DNA of 64,000 nt, taken from Lutjanus erythropterus (Eukaryota; Chordata; Actinopteri; Lutjaniformes; Lutjanidae). Below the pieces are notes generated by a model. That model made no database searches. It was not told where the DNA came from and was given only the letters and a program-made list of their open reading frames with translations. The translations under genes and the position numbers were made by a program. This document shows, one piece after another, positions 25,438 through 45,830 of this stretch. The DNA is taken from the NCBI GenBank assembly GCA_020091685.1, contig CM034595.1, positions 26,025,564 through 26,089,563 on the forward strand. The letters run 5' to 3'. The stretch's first letter is position 1. Each line of letters begins with the position of its first letter.

Positions 25438-25740
25438 CTGTCTATAAGTGCATTTAGTACGGCTTGTGTGTTTAGTGGATTTTAGTTTGGGGACATTAGC
25501 ACGAAAACAATGTGATCAAAGGTTATTGTGCTGTATGCATTTGACCACTAGGTAGCGCATGGAAGTGATTCAAATATAATCTTATAAAGGTACAAGTACA
25601 CAGGACAAATCGAAAGCAGCACATCTTTGAGTGTGCATGTACACACATGTCTGTGTGCATCTGTGCATAAATGTGTGATACATGTCTCTGCGCATGTGTG
25701 CATGTATGTCCCAGTGTATTTGTTTGTCCTTTATGCATGT

Positions 25741-35067
<9,327 letters not shown>

Positions 35068-36839
35068 TTTGCAGTCGAGGTATTAACACTTCTTACCAAT
35101 TTAAATGTTAACAAACTTGTTGTCTTTTGTACTGGAACTAAATTTGAACCGTGCGCAACAGCCCCAACTTTACGCACAGATGTTTTACGCACGGCTTGGT
35201 TGAAGTAACTGAGTAGATTCTCCTTACCAAATTCACCTTTTCATGGTTCTGAACTGATTTCTAGCTTCTGAAACTAGCCGACAACTTCTGATGCGTCTTG
35301 GCAGTCATTGGCCAGTGACTCTCTTTCTTTGTTGCTGCCTGTCACCCTGCACCTGCAGTAACAACTATCCTTGCAGTTTGAAAAGTAGCTTCTGAAGAGC
35401 GTAAACTCGAAAGAACTCGAAGTTTTTCTTGAGTAGAGATCCCATTCCCGGAGCGTGAGATGATGCGTCCAGTCTGTCGACCAGAAGAAGTGATGAGATG
35501 GAGAGGAAAGTTGTGTGCGCCTAACAGGGGATGTCGCAGGATTTGGGAGGAGGGGCTGCGTGTACCGGAGGGGGTTGTGTTTTACTGTGACAAGTTCAAT
35601 GGACAGAAACACATCTGAAGATTCTGAAAATCTACAATTTTTATGGGTAGTTGCTGGTCTAATGCCAATAGACACCTGACAGTAAGAAAAATATAGGATC
35701 CAACAGGTGACAGTTAGAAGAGAAGTTATTTCATGATATTATTATTGAAAATGTGTTTTCATCTTTTTTTTTTCTGCACTCAACTACAGTTGCAAACATA
35801 TTTGTGGTCACCTTGGTCATTTGGATTCATCTGCAGAGAATGAACACAAAGGAGTTATCATTTGCCTGTTTTGTTTATGGAATCTCCCCACATAATCTTA
35901 ACATGAGGACTTTTAAAATGAGCTATGGTAAATCTGAGAGCTGCACTTTTTATATAATTTTAACTTTTATTTAACTCTGTTAATTGTCCAGGTCAAGATA
36001 GGCAATGATAACAATGGCTTCAGTACAGTTGTGGAAAGTAACTGCATTTACTCAAGCACTGCATTTAAGTAAATTGTGAGGGTGTCCTTTTTCTGCTACT
36101 TTTTTATTTCTACTCCACTAGATTTCAGCAGCAAAAATGTATTTTTTTTTACCACTCTGCATTTATTTTAGACCATTAGTTACAAGTCATTTTGCAGATT
36201 CAGATTAATTATTATAAATACAACCAACAAATAATATATGATGTAATATTATTAAGATAAAACTTCATTGGTTCTGGGGAATTCATAAGCTACCCAGCAG
36301 TATATAAAGTACCCCTAATTAGAAATGAACTTCACCTTCACCAGCTGCAACATTAAAGTAATGTACACATTAATGCATCAATAGTTCTAATCCAAGATTA
36401 TAATATATATTATTCTGAAATGGGAAATGATTTACTGACTATCTGTGTATGATTTTAAAGGAGATTTCTTTCATTTTAGTCTAGAAATATTCATAGGGTT
36501 AATTTCAAATCATGGTCTTTTGTAAGCTGTTCAACTAAATCACATCATAAGCAACAGGATCCATCACTGGAGGTCATTCACTTGCAGCACAGCTTTTTTA
36601 GGGTCCTGAAAGATCCTGCTGCACTACCAGTAGGTAGATGGTTGCGCCATCTACTGGTAAATTGGAGAAACAAACATATTGAGCCACCGGTCTGAACCTT
36701 CACTTGTCCTGAAAAAACTTTGTGTGTGTGGGTCACACCGATAATTTTCTTGTTTGTTTCATCTGAAGTAAGAATACGGGCTTCCGTTTGTCAGAGAAAG
36801 GGTCATAAAGCGGTCCAGCACAATGAATAACTGACATAG
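35068..36839. other. she/cgn intergenic interval
   Basis: Between the she start codon and the cgn promoter. The she 5'UTR and promoter must lie at its left end, but no TATA box or clear CpG block fixes the start site. From about 36028 a degenerate fish MITE of the 'gtggaaagtaactgcattta' type runs to about 36430. Open frames here show no protein similarity that I recognise. Confidence 0.6.
36028..36430 (+). mobile_element. Truncated MITE of the same type in the she/cgn interval
   Basis: Starts GTTGTGGAAAGTAACTGCAT, TTACTCAAGCACTGCATTTA and continues with TACTCCACTAGATTTCAGCA, familiar internal sequence of this fish family. The right end is missing. Confidence 0.6.
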
Positions 36840-36845
36840 ATATTT

Positions 36846-36960
36846 AACCAATAGCAAACGTAGCCGATATCTACCGTCCCGCCTATATCTGCTGCCTGGT
36901 CCAATCACAGCGCTCTCTCCGGAGAGGCTGGGCGGGACGGTTACATCCCCGACAAAAGGT
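36846..36960 (+). promoter_or_regulatory. Probable cgn promoter with CCAAT and GC boxes
   Basis: Two CCAAT boxes (36848-36852 and 36901-36905), a CCCGCC element (36878-36883) and a GGGCGGG Sp1-type box (36930-36936) lie within 90 bp, in locally GC-rich sequence with no TATA box. This is a typical TATA-less vertebrate promoter. It faces cgn and lies about 1.8 kb upstream of the she start, so it could also influence she. The transcription start is inferred to be near 36960-37000. Confidence 0.6.
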
Positions 36961-36964
36961 AACA

Positions 36965-37131
36965 GGTTGCAGCCGCATAATGAACTTGTTGCCGTGTTAA
37001 TTTGCGTAGGAGTTGTTTTCCACCCACTTTTTCTGTTCGGACTTTGATGAATGTGAAAGTATTTGAATTATCTTCGACATAAGGGAAGCGACTTGTCAGA
37101 GAGGAGCGGAGGAGGAATTTCAGAGAAAGAG
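36965..37131 (+). other. cgn: Probable non-coding first exon of cgn (5'UTR)
   Basis: Sequence downstream of the CCAAT/GC-box cluster ends in AAAGAG followed by gtaact at 37132, a good donor. The cgn start codon lies one base inside an exon at 44939, so at least one upstream non-coding exon must exist; this is the best candidate. It contains two short upstream reading frames, at 36980-37000 and 37047-37082. The exact 5' end is unknown. Confidence 0.5.
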
Positions 37132-37744
37132 GTAACTTTAACGCTTGGTTTTGGACTTCATATAGCCACAGACACAGACAGCTAAACCAGACAGAGACCT
37201 GTCAGACAGTTCACAGTTATGCTCTTTGTTGGAGGCTTTTTTGATGCTATGTGGCGCTTATTTCTTCGGTTAAACTGACTGTATAAATTGAGAATATCTC
37301 ACAATGTTGTGTCACTGAGTGTTTTCTGTTAGCCGGTTTAGCTTCTTAGCTAACGTTAGTTTGATGGGATAGGTAGGGACAAGAGCACCCAGCTAACGTT
37401 ACTCCAGAATAACAGTTAAATTATGTTTTGTGAAATACGTGAGAAACGGCACCAAATTTAAATGCATAACTACTCTCAGAGTGATTAGACGTTTCTACAA
37501 GCAAAGATAATAGTTTTTAAAATGTGTATCACATCAAAACACTTATGATTCCTATGCAGAAGCTGTGTCTCTGCCCTGTGCTACCAGGGGATTTGTCATT
37601 GGAAAATTATGCACTGGGAAACAAACAATTATAAGACCTCTGAAACTGTGTTGAAGTCTCCAAGGCTACATATAACCTTCTAGCTTTTAATCTATGCAGC
37701 ATAAGTATAAAACAATATGCAAACTCGCATGGAAATATGCTCTG

Positions 37745-38075
37745 CAACAGTGGTTTTCAAACTGAAGTCTTAGGACGATCAGGGGTCCTTGATTGGGCTG
37801 TAGGGGGTCCTCAGCAAAAGAAATAATAAAATATTTAGCTGTCACATTTTTTTGAAAGTTGGAACAAGTGTGGAAGAGTTAGGGTTGCTTTTTTTGATTG
37901 ATTGTAATTTATAGTGGTCCTAATTTAATAATTTTTTGACCATGAATACTTTATCTTTAAACCTTATAAAATACTCAGGGAGCAAAATCCTCTAAAATTG
38001 GTGGTGCATGGTCTGATGTGCATCTTCTATTGTGATTGTCCTTGACATGAAAAAGTTTGGGACCCCTTGGTCTGT
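37745..38075. mobile_element. 'cagtggttttcaaact' type element in cgn intron 1
   Basis: Starts CAACAGTGGTTTTCAAACTG and ends AAAAGTTTGGGACCCCTTGG, an inverted pair typical of a fish repeat, 330 bp, non-coding. Confidence 0.6.
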
Positions 38076-39782
38076 AATTCAGAGATTCAGGGCTCAAAAT
38101 TAGCAATCGCCTGCCAAATGCTGGTAAAATATAGAAGTGGCTTGTAGATTTACTTCATTCACCAGTCAAAGAAACAATGGTAATCCATTGATTTGCTGGA
38201 AAAAAAATATAAAAATTGAACATTCACTTGCCATTTGGTCAGTGGACAAAATAGTTAATTTTAGACCCTGCAGAGATACTCTTCAAGATTAAAGCTTGAG
38301 TCAGATGAAACTGATGATGCAAGCAAGAAAGGAGTGCAGACTATAGTTTTGAAGTTCAGTAATTATAGCACTGCACTTGCTAAGCCATTGAGCATGCTGA
38401 CACAATCTCATTTTATAACAGAGTGAAGATGGCTAACAAAAAATGTACCCTGATAGCATTTCCTAATTCTGCAGAGTGATAAAGATGAGTCCAGTGCTAC
38501 AGGTACAAGTACTCATGTGTGCAGATAAAAAATCCCCCATAAATAAATTTCTCTCCCACACCACATGCGTAGATACACTCTCAGCCTGTGTAAGTGAGGA
38601 GCACAGAGAGAAACAAGTGTCTGGAATGTGAGGAAAGGGAGGGGCATATTTATGTGCTCCTAATGTGGTGTCATTTGTGTACTATTTGGTAACACTGAAG
38701 CCTTCCTTTGTTATGCGAATGAAGTTCTTTGGAATTGAAAAGAGGAATAAATGGCTGTTTGTTTGAGTGTGAAAGAGGAGTAGTAGCAGGTTTAGAGAGA
38801 GATTGACCGCTGGAGAGAGGAAGAGGGCCTGGTTTTCCTGTGAAGAATGTAATAGAGAGGGAGAATACCCTGAGGACTTAGGGGCTGCCTGTCCTTTAAG
38901 GACACAGACAGTGTGAGCTACTGTTTTGTCCAGCACTGTTACTTACATCTCCATGTTTTTAATTTCCAGGTTAATGCCCGTAAAACTTTACTTCACCTGG
39001 AAGAAAAGGGGCCAACTACTGTTTTACAGCAGCAGTTAACTTTAAAGGATGCTGTATACCAGCTGAAATAGTCAATTAATTGATTAGTCTATCAACTACA
39101 ATTCATTGAATCTGAGGTACAAATTCAATTATTTTAAATAATTTATACAGCAAAAAAATATTCTCAAATGTGTGAATTTGCTTCTTTTCTATAAAGATAT
39201 GTAAAGAACTCTATCCCTCAACCCTGGGATTAAAGTTTTAAATCTTCAGGATTTGATGTTAATGCCCTCTCGGGCAAGTGGATCAGAAATCTACTTCCCC
39301 CAAAGTCAATTTTTACTTTCCCCTGTACAAATTGTTTTATTAGCGGTAATAAAATAACAACAAAGACTAGAGTTAATTGTCATGTTCAATGCAAAGTCCA
39401 AGGTAATTTCTTTAAATGTCTGGTTTTGTCATTCAGAAGCTCAAAGATATTCAGTTTAATATGAAAATACATGAAGGAAAACAGGAAATCTCCATATTTT
39501 AACCATTTTGCATGAAAATTACTGAAAATTACCACTCGCCTGCTATACTTCCCCAGGCAAGTTGGTAATCCCTATTGTTGACCCCTGATCAAAAAAGTTC
39601 ATTATGGACCTTGAACTTGAACGACCTTAACTCAAGGTACTCTTACTAGCTTTTGTTGGTCCTTTCAACATCATCTCATTCAGTCATCCACAGCACATGG
39701 AAGATATAATTTGGGGTAATTGTAGTGAACAGTTTTCACTATTTTCTGAATTTTAATAGACCGAACTATAACACATAACCAG

Positions 39783-40212
39783 TTGGCTAATGAATAATTT
39801 CTGCCAGTAGAGGTGTCTCGCTCATCAAAACAATATCAAAAGATGAAGTTTGATGATGTTATGATGTGGCATGGGATCATGGAAGTCATTACTATTAAAC
39901 AACATCATTGTCGATTATAATCTGTCTTGAGTGACTTGACAGAAATTGTGTTCAGGGACGAGGTAATGTATTGTAGCTTTATTCACATTATGTTTATTCG
40001 TGTTCTTCCTTCCCTACTCTGTGACGTATCCTGTGTTTTCTGGGAAGTTCTGGCAACAGGCGACCCAATTAAACAGTTACCTTCAAAAAAATTACAGATT
40101 CCTCTGGGTTTGTTCTAAATATTTGGGGTAATGTAAGTACACAGTGCAACAAAATATATAACATAGGTCTAGCTGTTTTCAGACATTTTTATGTTGCATA
40201 TTGTATGTTTAA
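39783..40212. mobile_element. TTAA-target MITE (family A), copy 3
   Basis: Third copy, in cgn intron 1; recognisable by AGTTTGATGATGTTATGA, GGGATCATGGAAGT, CTACTCTGTGACGTATCC and an end ATGTTGCATATTGTATG followed by TTAA. The left end is eroded. Confidence 0.65.
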
Positions 40213-43200
40213 ATTATTCAGACATTAGCATTGTCCAAATTGTTAATGCATTGCATATACTAAAAACAAAGTATGGGCCACTGTACAGTATATACAGTTC
40301 AGTTTACAGGATGGACACATTTGCATATTAAACTATACAGCATATTCTACATATTATACTATACTATATGGCAAATACAAAATTTGCAGGTCTTGGTTAG
40401 GCCCCAGTTGTCATCTAAGGTTGTTTTACTCTTGTAGAACAAGTTTTGACTCAAATAACCTTCAGCCTTTGCTGCTCTGCTCTTCCCAGTTGCATCGGTT
40501 TTAGGCCAGAGATGATATGATCACATGAACCGTGGTGACTCGGTGAGTCAGCAGAGGCACTTTCATGACTCCACACATTGCTGTTGTTTCATTTCTCTCC
40601 ACACCCGCTCTAATCTCCTAATTATATTTTCCATTCCATCTCGGATCTTAACAGGGAAGCAGCTCCAATTCAATTTACTGTGCGAGTATTCAATTTGAGG
40701 CAAGAGGCAGAGAGCCAGTCAGCATAACCGCAGGCTAACATGAATCCATAAGCACCAAATAGGCTTCTCTTAGCTGGGCAAGCAAGCCTGAAAAAGCTGT
40801 TCTTTTGTTAAAGTCACATCCTATTAATGACACAAGTGCTTCAGAGCCTGCCAAAAGAATACTAGGGCTTCAACTAATGATTTCTGAAATTATAGATAAA
40901 TGTTCCTGTTGTTTACTCGAGGGATGAAACATAAAAATTTCATATTGTGTTTATAGTGACCAAAATTATCAGTATTAACTTCCCATTGTTAAAATGTGCT
41001 GCCAGTGTTCAAAAAGTACTGATACACACAGTGAAATCATTTTACCAAGTTTTATATTGAAAAACTCCCAATGATTTTGAAAGGAAGTTCTATGTGATGT
41101 CAGTGTTTTCATTGATGTAAAGCAAACCAACGTTGTAGCTGCACCTGTGTCTGGAAAACCATTTCTAACTTTAGTTGATGCTGGACAGTATTTACCGTGA
41201 GTTTTTCAAAATGTGATGATTTAACATGATTGTAATGATAATTAGGCCTAAAATTTGAAATGATAATACTAACCGTCTGGAAGTTTACCATTGTTTATCG
41301 CGAAACCAGTAATCATTTCATCCCTAATTTACTTCAATTTTCCTTGAATCTATAAAGTGCCCAAATATAAAAATAGTCTGCCTAATAGGGTTGGGCAATG
41401 TCTACCAAAATAGACAATTGATGAAAAACATCACAATGGATGATGATATGTAGATATCGTTTTTAAATACTTTATTTTATACTATTTATATGTAGGCATG
41501 TTGGCTATTATGTTGGATATTAATTATAGATTAGGAAGTACTTCATGCTTCTTTTTTTTCCTTGTGATGGTAGAGGGCTCAGTGGTCTATGGCTGTCAGC
41601 CATTGCGGTGGAGTGGCATACACACCGCTATGCATCATGGCTGCCTTGTGTATCCTGCGTCCATTTGGAGCGATGGTTGTGCGCATCCTCAGAAATTAGC
41701 GCTATGCATACGTGAACACAAATGCATGGTTAAACAGCACGTATATCTCCGGCCTAATGTGATATCTTCAAATCACTTGTTTTGTTCATCCAACTGTCCA
41801 ACAATAATCATCAGTAATGCTATCATGTACACCATTTAGTCACTAATTGATTAATCAACTAAGGTTTCAACTCTGAGGGATACAAAGTCATAAAGTGTTT
41901 CTTTCAAATAATGAAATAACATTAGGTGTGACTAACATTAAAATCACAGCACAGGCGTTGTATAAACAAATGGATTGACAGAAGAACTTGTTTGCTGTCC
42001 TACTTTCAGTATGGAAAAGGATGTTTATTTTAGAGACGTGTAAAAAGAAACTGGCTTTGGAGAGAAACCTAAAAGCGGGGTGGGTGTGGGGAAAAATATC
42101 AGAGTTGAAACCCTGAAACTTGTTGTAATCAGATAGACAGTGTGAGGGAGGGAATGAAAGAATACAGGAATCCTTTTGGCATGCTCAGAATTGCTGCCCT
42201 CATTTTCCGCCCCACATCGACTGGACAATGGGATGGGTTCCCCCTCACCCATGTCCCCCTTGGGAGGGACTGCGTTCTTCCACGGTGACATAGAAAAATT
42301 AAACAAATGAAGAGATGCACATGAACTAAGAAATGTCTTTTGCTACCTTACATTTTATCTGTAAGTCAGTTTAGCACCCTTAGACGCTACAGATTGCCAG
42401 GGTTCAGATGAAATCAATGGACATCGTCTTCTGTGTTTGTCATATTGCGTGCCTGTGACACGTTCGTCAGTGTATGACATGTTTGCTTGACCTTGCTGTG
42501 AAGGCAGTGGGCTGCAGACTTCATGCTTGACTGCACAAATGTGTTGTGACATGGTGCTTCCTATGTGGTTCCCAAAGGGTGGGAAAAAAAATCGACTAAC
42601 TTTGCACGTCTGATGAGCAGGTCTGTCTGTGGATGATGCTTACGCACCACAAGCACACAGATATACTCAAAAGGTCATTCATGTCATGTTGCTTTGCCCG
42701 CTGCCGGCACAGACATTTCTTGCTTTAAAGACAAAGTCTTGACTTTCACAAGATTATATGTCTTGGCTCACTTGGCTGACTGTGTTTTATTTTGCCGAAG
42801 GACTTGGCTTCCTCTCCGTTGCATCACACTTCTTCCAAAATATGGAAATGTAAAAATGTGTGCGTAGGCATTCAATAATGTATGGGTGCATGTGTCAGTG
42901 TAACCATATGATGGTTACTTGAGTAATCAGAGAGAGGGTTGTGCACAGGAACAGCTTGACTTTGGATTTTATCACACAAGGCACTGATAAGAGAAGAAAA
43001 GCTGGTGTTTTTTTTCTCTCACTTCACCCTCCCTTTCAGTCTCCCAGCCCACTTTCTGTCTCTCACCTTGGAAAGCTGTGGAGAGGAAGTAAAAGGAGCA
43101 GAGGTCAGGTCAGGAGGGAGTGTTGTAAGAGGTTTGAAGTAAGTTTAATGAACCATAGCCGTGTAATGACATGGGAATGAGGTCTCTCAGCGTGACCTAA

Positions 43201-44675
43201 GCAAATGCATGATCAACCAGTCAACACAATACCAGAAATGTTCATTTCAGCCTGTGCCGTAGATTGTTGTCAGTGATGAATAATGTTGTCAGTGACGTAT
43301 GCCTAAACCTTGACATACAGTAGGTGTGATCAGCTGAAACAGAACATACATAGTTTCAGAGTTACTCATTAAAGGCTATAAAAAGGGAAGGTTAAGGAGT
43401 CAAGAAAAACAGGGAAGTGGAGAAATTACAGACTAAAAGAATTAAAGGGTCTTTACTAGTTGCTATGGAACCTGTTTGTATCCCAAGCTGTGAAAGGTTC
43501 GTTGAGGGAAATAAAGTTTAGTGTCTGGCTGGGAAAACTTCCAAAAGTTGGGAAAGGCTTAGCTGATCCTTGCAAGGGGAAAGTGATATGTGGGTGTGTG
43601 CTTTCAGGTTAATGACTAATGTAGCGCACTGAGGTCAAAGTCCACAAAAGCAGCCCAGAGCCAGAAACTAAGTGTTACTGCCTATAACATAAATCTGTGT
43701 GTCTGTATTTGTTGAAAGCAAGGCTGTGTGTCTAACAATTTTTTGACATTTCAGGAAGGTATGCTAATGACAGTGCAGGTGGTCTTTGTTTGATTTCCTA
43801 ATTTGGTGGTTAACCTGGCTGTTGATTGTATTGTAGTAGTCTTTTTTTCTCTGCTTTCCTCAATCTGCTCTTTTGAGTATAGCCCCACTGATACTGGATT
43901 TATCAGGCCGATACTGATACTGATTAGGAGTTTGAAAAATTTGATAATAATATATCAAGTGGTAGTCATTTTGTAAGAACAAAACCTAAACAGTCTTGGT
44001 ACAGATCCCTTGGAGTTGTTTTGATAAGTGGGGCATTTAGCAGTGATAAATTAAACTTGTCAGTACTATATGGTGAGCAAATTATGCAATGGTGACATTT
44101 TAGGAGCTATCCCAAACCTAGTTTGGCATTTATGTACCACGTGTTTTTCTTTCATAATGGCATGTGTGGCAGCATATACACAGATACCGATATATATGCA
44201 ATAAGCTAATATTCACCAATATATCTGGCTGGAGTATTTTTTTTTGTCTTCCTCTAATCATGAGTTTTTCAGTATTGGTTATTTTTGAGTGGGAAAACCT
44301 ACATACATATCTCAGCTAAACCAAGAGCACACAAAAATGTCTTCTTGTTGTATTTGAAGGAATAAGAAAAAATTACTGTCTTGCTCTCATATCATTGTAC
44401 AGTGATGTAAATAATATAAGTAAACAATGATGCAGTCCTAAGAAAAACATTTAATGCACTCCATTTTGCTGGTTGTGTCTCAATGGTCACCTTAGATTTG
44501 TGAAACTCTTGCATGATTGGTATGCATTGTTTTTGCCTTGGAAAAAAAAACATTGGTTAGAGTTAGGGAAAGAATTTGGTTTGGGTTAAAATGATCACTC
44601 TCATTTGTGCGTCTGGGGTTCCCATCTCAACATGACCCATTTTGTTTTGTACTGTCAGATCTTGAAGCACAGTGT

Positions 44676-44820
44676 ATTAAAGGGCAGCTGTAGCTCAGGT
44701 GATAGAGTACTGAGCAGGTTATTCATAGGGTTGGTGGTTGTTGAAGTGCTGTTATTGTGTATATGATGAGGAAAAAATGCAATGCTGTGGACAAAAGCAT
44801 CTGCCAAATTAATGTAGTTT
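44676..44820 (+). mobile_element. Second type of tRNA-derived SINE, degenerate, in cgn intron 1
   Basis: Opens with GGCAGCTGTAGCTCAGGTGA, a tRNA A-box-like head, and ends GGACAAAAGCATCTGCCAAA, the typical 3' tail of a widespread fish SINE. The middle is shortened. It ends about 120 bp before the first coding exon. Confidence 0.65.
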
Positions 44821-44939
44821 GGGGCATGATATGAAAATACTACCATAGCAAATATGTAGCCCATAAAGCTCGCCAAAATCTAACCACATTCTTGCTTCCT
44901 TCTCCTTCTCTTTACGTGCCTCTCTGCTGTATTGACAGC

Positions 44940-45830
44940 ATGAGTACACCGTCTTCAGGTCGGAAGACCCCAGTGGACTACGGTGTCCAGATCCGTTTCA
45001 TCAATGACCTCGGCGACACTGGTGGGGGACAGCCCGGGTCCCAGCCCAAGACCAAGTCTCAGACCTCCTCCAAATATGGTGTGGCAGTCAGAGTACAGGG
45101 TATTGCTGGCCAGCCATATGTGGTCCTGAAGGACGGAGAGAAAGGCGACTCGTATGGGGTCCAGCTCAAGACCCAGTACCCCTCTGGCTACAGTAGCCTT
45201 CCCCGGAGGAGAGAGAAAGCAGAGCCAGGGACACAGGGGGCAGATGTAGGAGGAGGGCAGGGAGGTGCACTGCGTCGGGCCCAGTCCCATGGCTCGCTGC
45301 TGGACAGGGATGCAGAGGGAGGGGCAGGTAATGAGGACTTTCAGCTGTCCAGGCCACCAGGGGATGGGAAGTCTGGGAGTTATGGGAATCTGGATGGAGG
45401 AATTGGGGTAAGGGGGGAAAGAGAGCAGGACCAGTATGTCAGGGGTAGAGAAGGGGACGTGGAAAGGAGAATGTGGGATGGTTCATACAAAGCAGGGCTC
45501 AACGGGACAGCGAGGAGCAATCAGTCCTACCCTGACCCACCTCAACAAACAAATGAGCATCAGAGACAGACTCCTGTCAACAGACTCATTAACAGGTTTG
45601 ATGGTGGAGGGCAACAGAGAGGACTTCCTCCTGCACAGCAAGATCCCAGAGCTACGCCTCCTCTACTCACCCCCAACCCCTACACCTCACCTCCGTCCTC
45701 AACTCACAGCAGCTTGGGACGCAGCCAGGGTGCTTTCACCAAATTTCCTGGACACTCCGCTAATCAGAGGACTTCACCAGGGGGGTACGCTGCTGTGGAG
45801 ACACCACAGGCCAGTCTGCCTGAAGCACAA
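44940..45830 (+). CDS. cgn: cgn exon 2 (first coding exon, head domain)
   Basis: Residues 1-297. Acceptor ttgacag ends at 44938 and the ATG is at 44940. An in-frame upstream Met exists in the intron but lies before the acceptor, so it is not used. The donor is gtaaga after CAA. It encodes the conserved N-terminal and ZO-1-binding segments and a Gly/Ser/Pro/Gln-rich tract with little conservation. Confidence 0.94.

Larger units (their letters stand above)
17000..25740. other. Intergenic interval and she 3' flank, repeat-dominated
   Basis: No supported coding exon. It contains the inverted-repeat element at 17380-17863, purine-rich and CA-rich low-complexity DNA (18440-19000), a degenerate 'aagggttct' repeat array (20800-21545), CA microsatellites (21893-22013), nested MITE/Harbinger remnants (22650-23589) and a large MITE (24147-25437). 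The she 3'UTR must start at 25740 and run left; the nearest minus-strand AATAAA is at 24916-24921, inside the MITE, so the true 3' end is unclear. Confidence 0.55.
37132..44938 (+). other. cgn: cgn intron 1 (inferred), 7.8 kb
   Basis: No conserved coding exon seen. It holds a 'cagtggttttcaaact' type element (about 37745-38075), MITE-B remnants (39060-39190), a copy of the TTAA-target MITE (39783-40212), an element with 'gttgggcaat' ends near 41390-41470, and a tRNA-derived SINE (44676-44820). Further non-coding exons or enhancers cannot be excluded. Confidence 0.5.

Noticed and set aside
44676-44760. Second tRNA-like head before cgn
   Set aside because: It continues into a SINE tail (GACAAAAGCATCTGCCAAA) and lacks a full cloverleaf.
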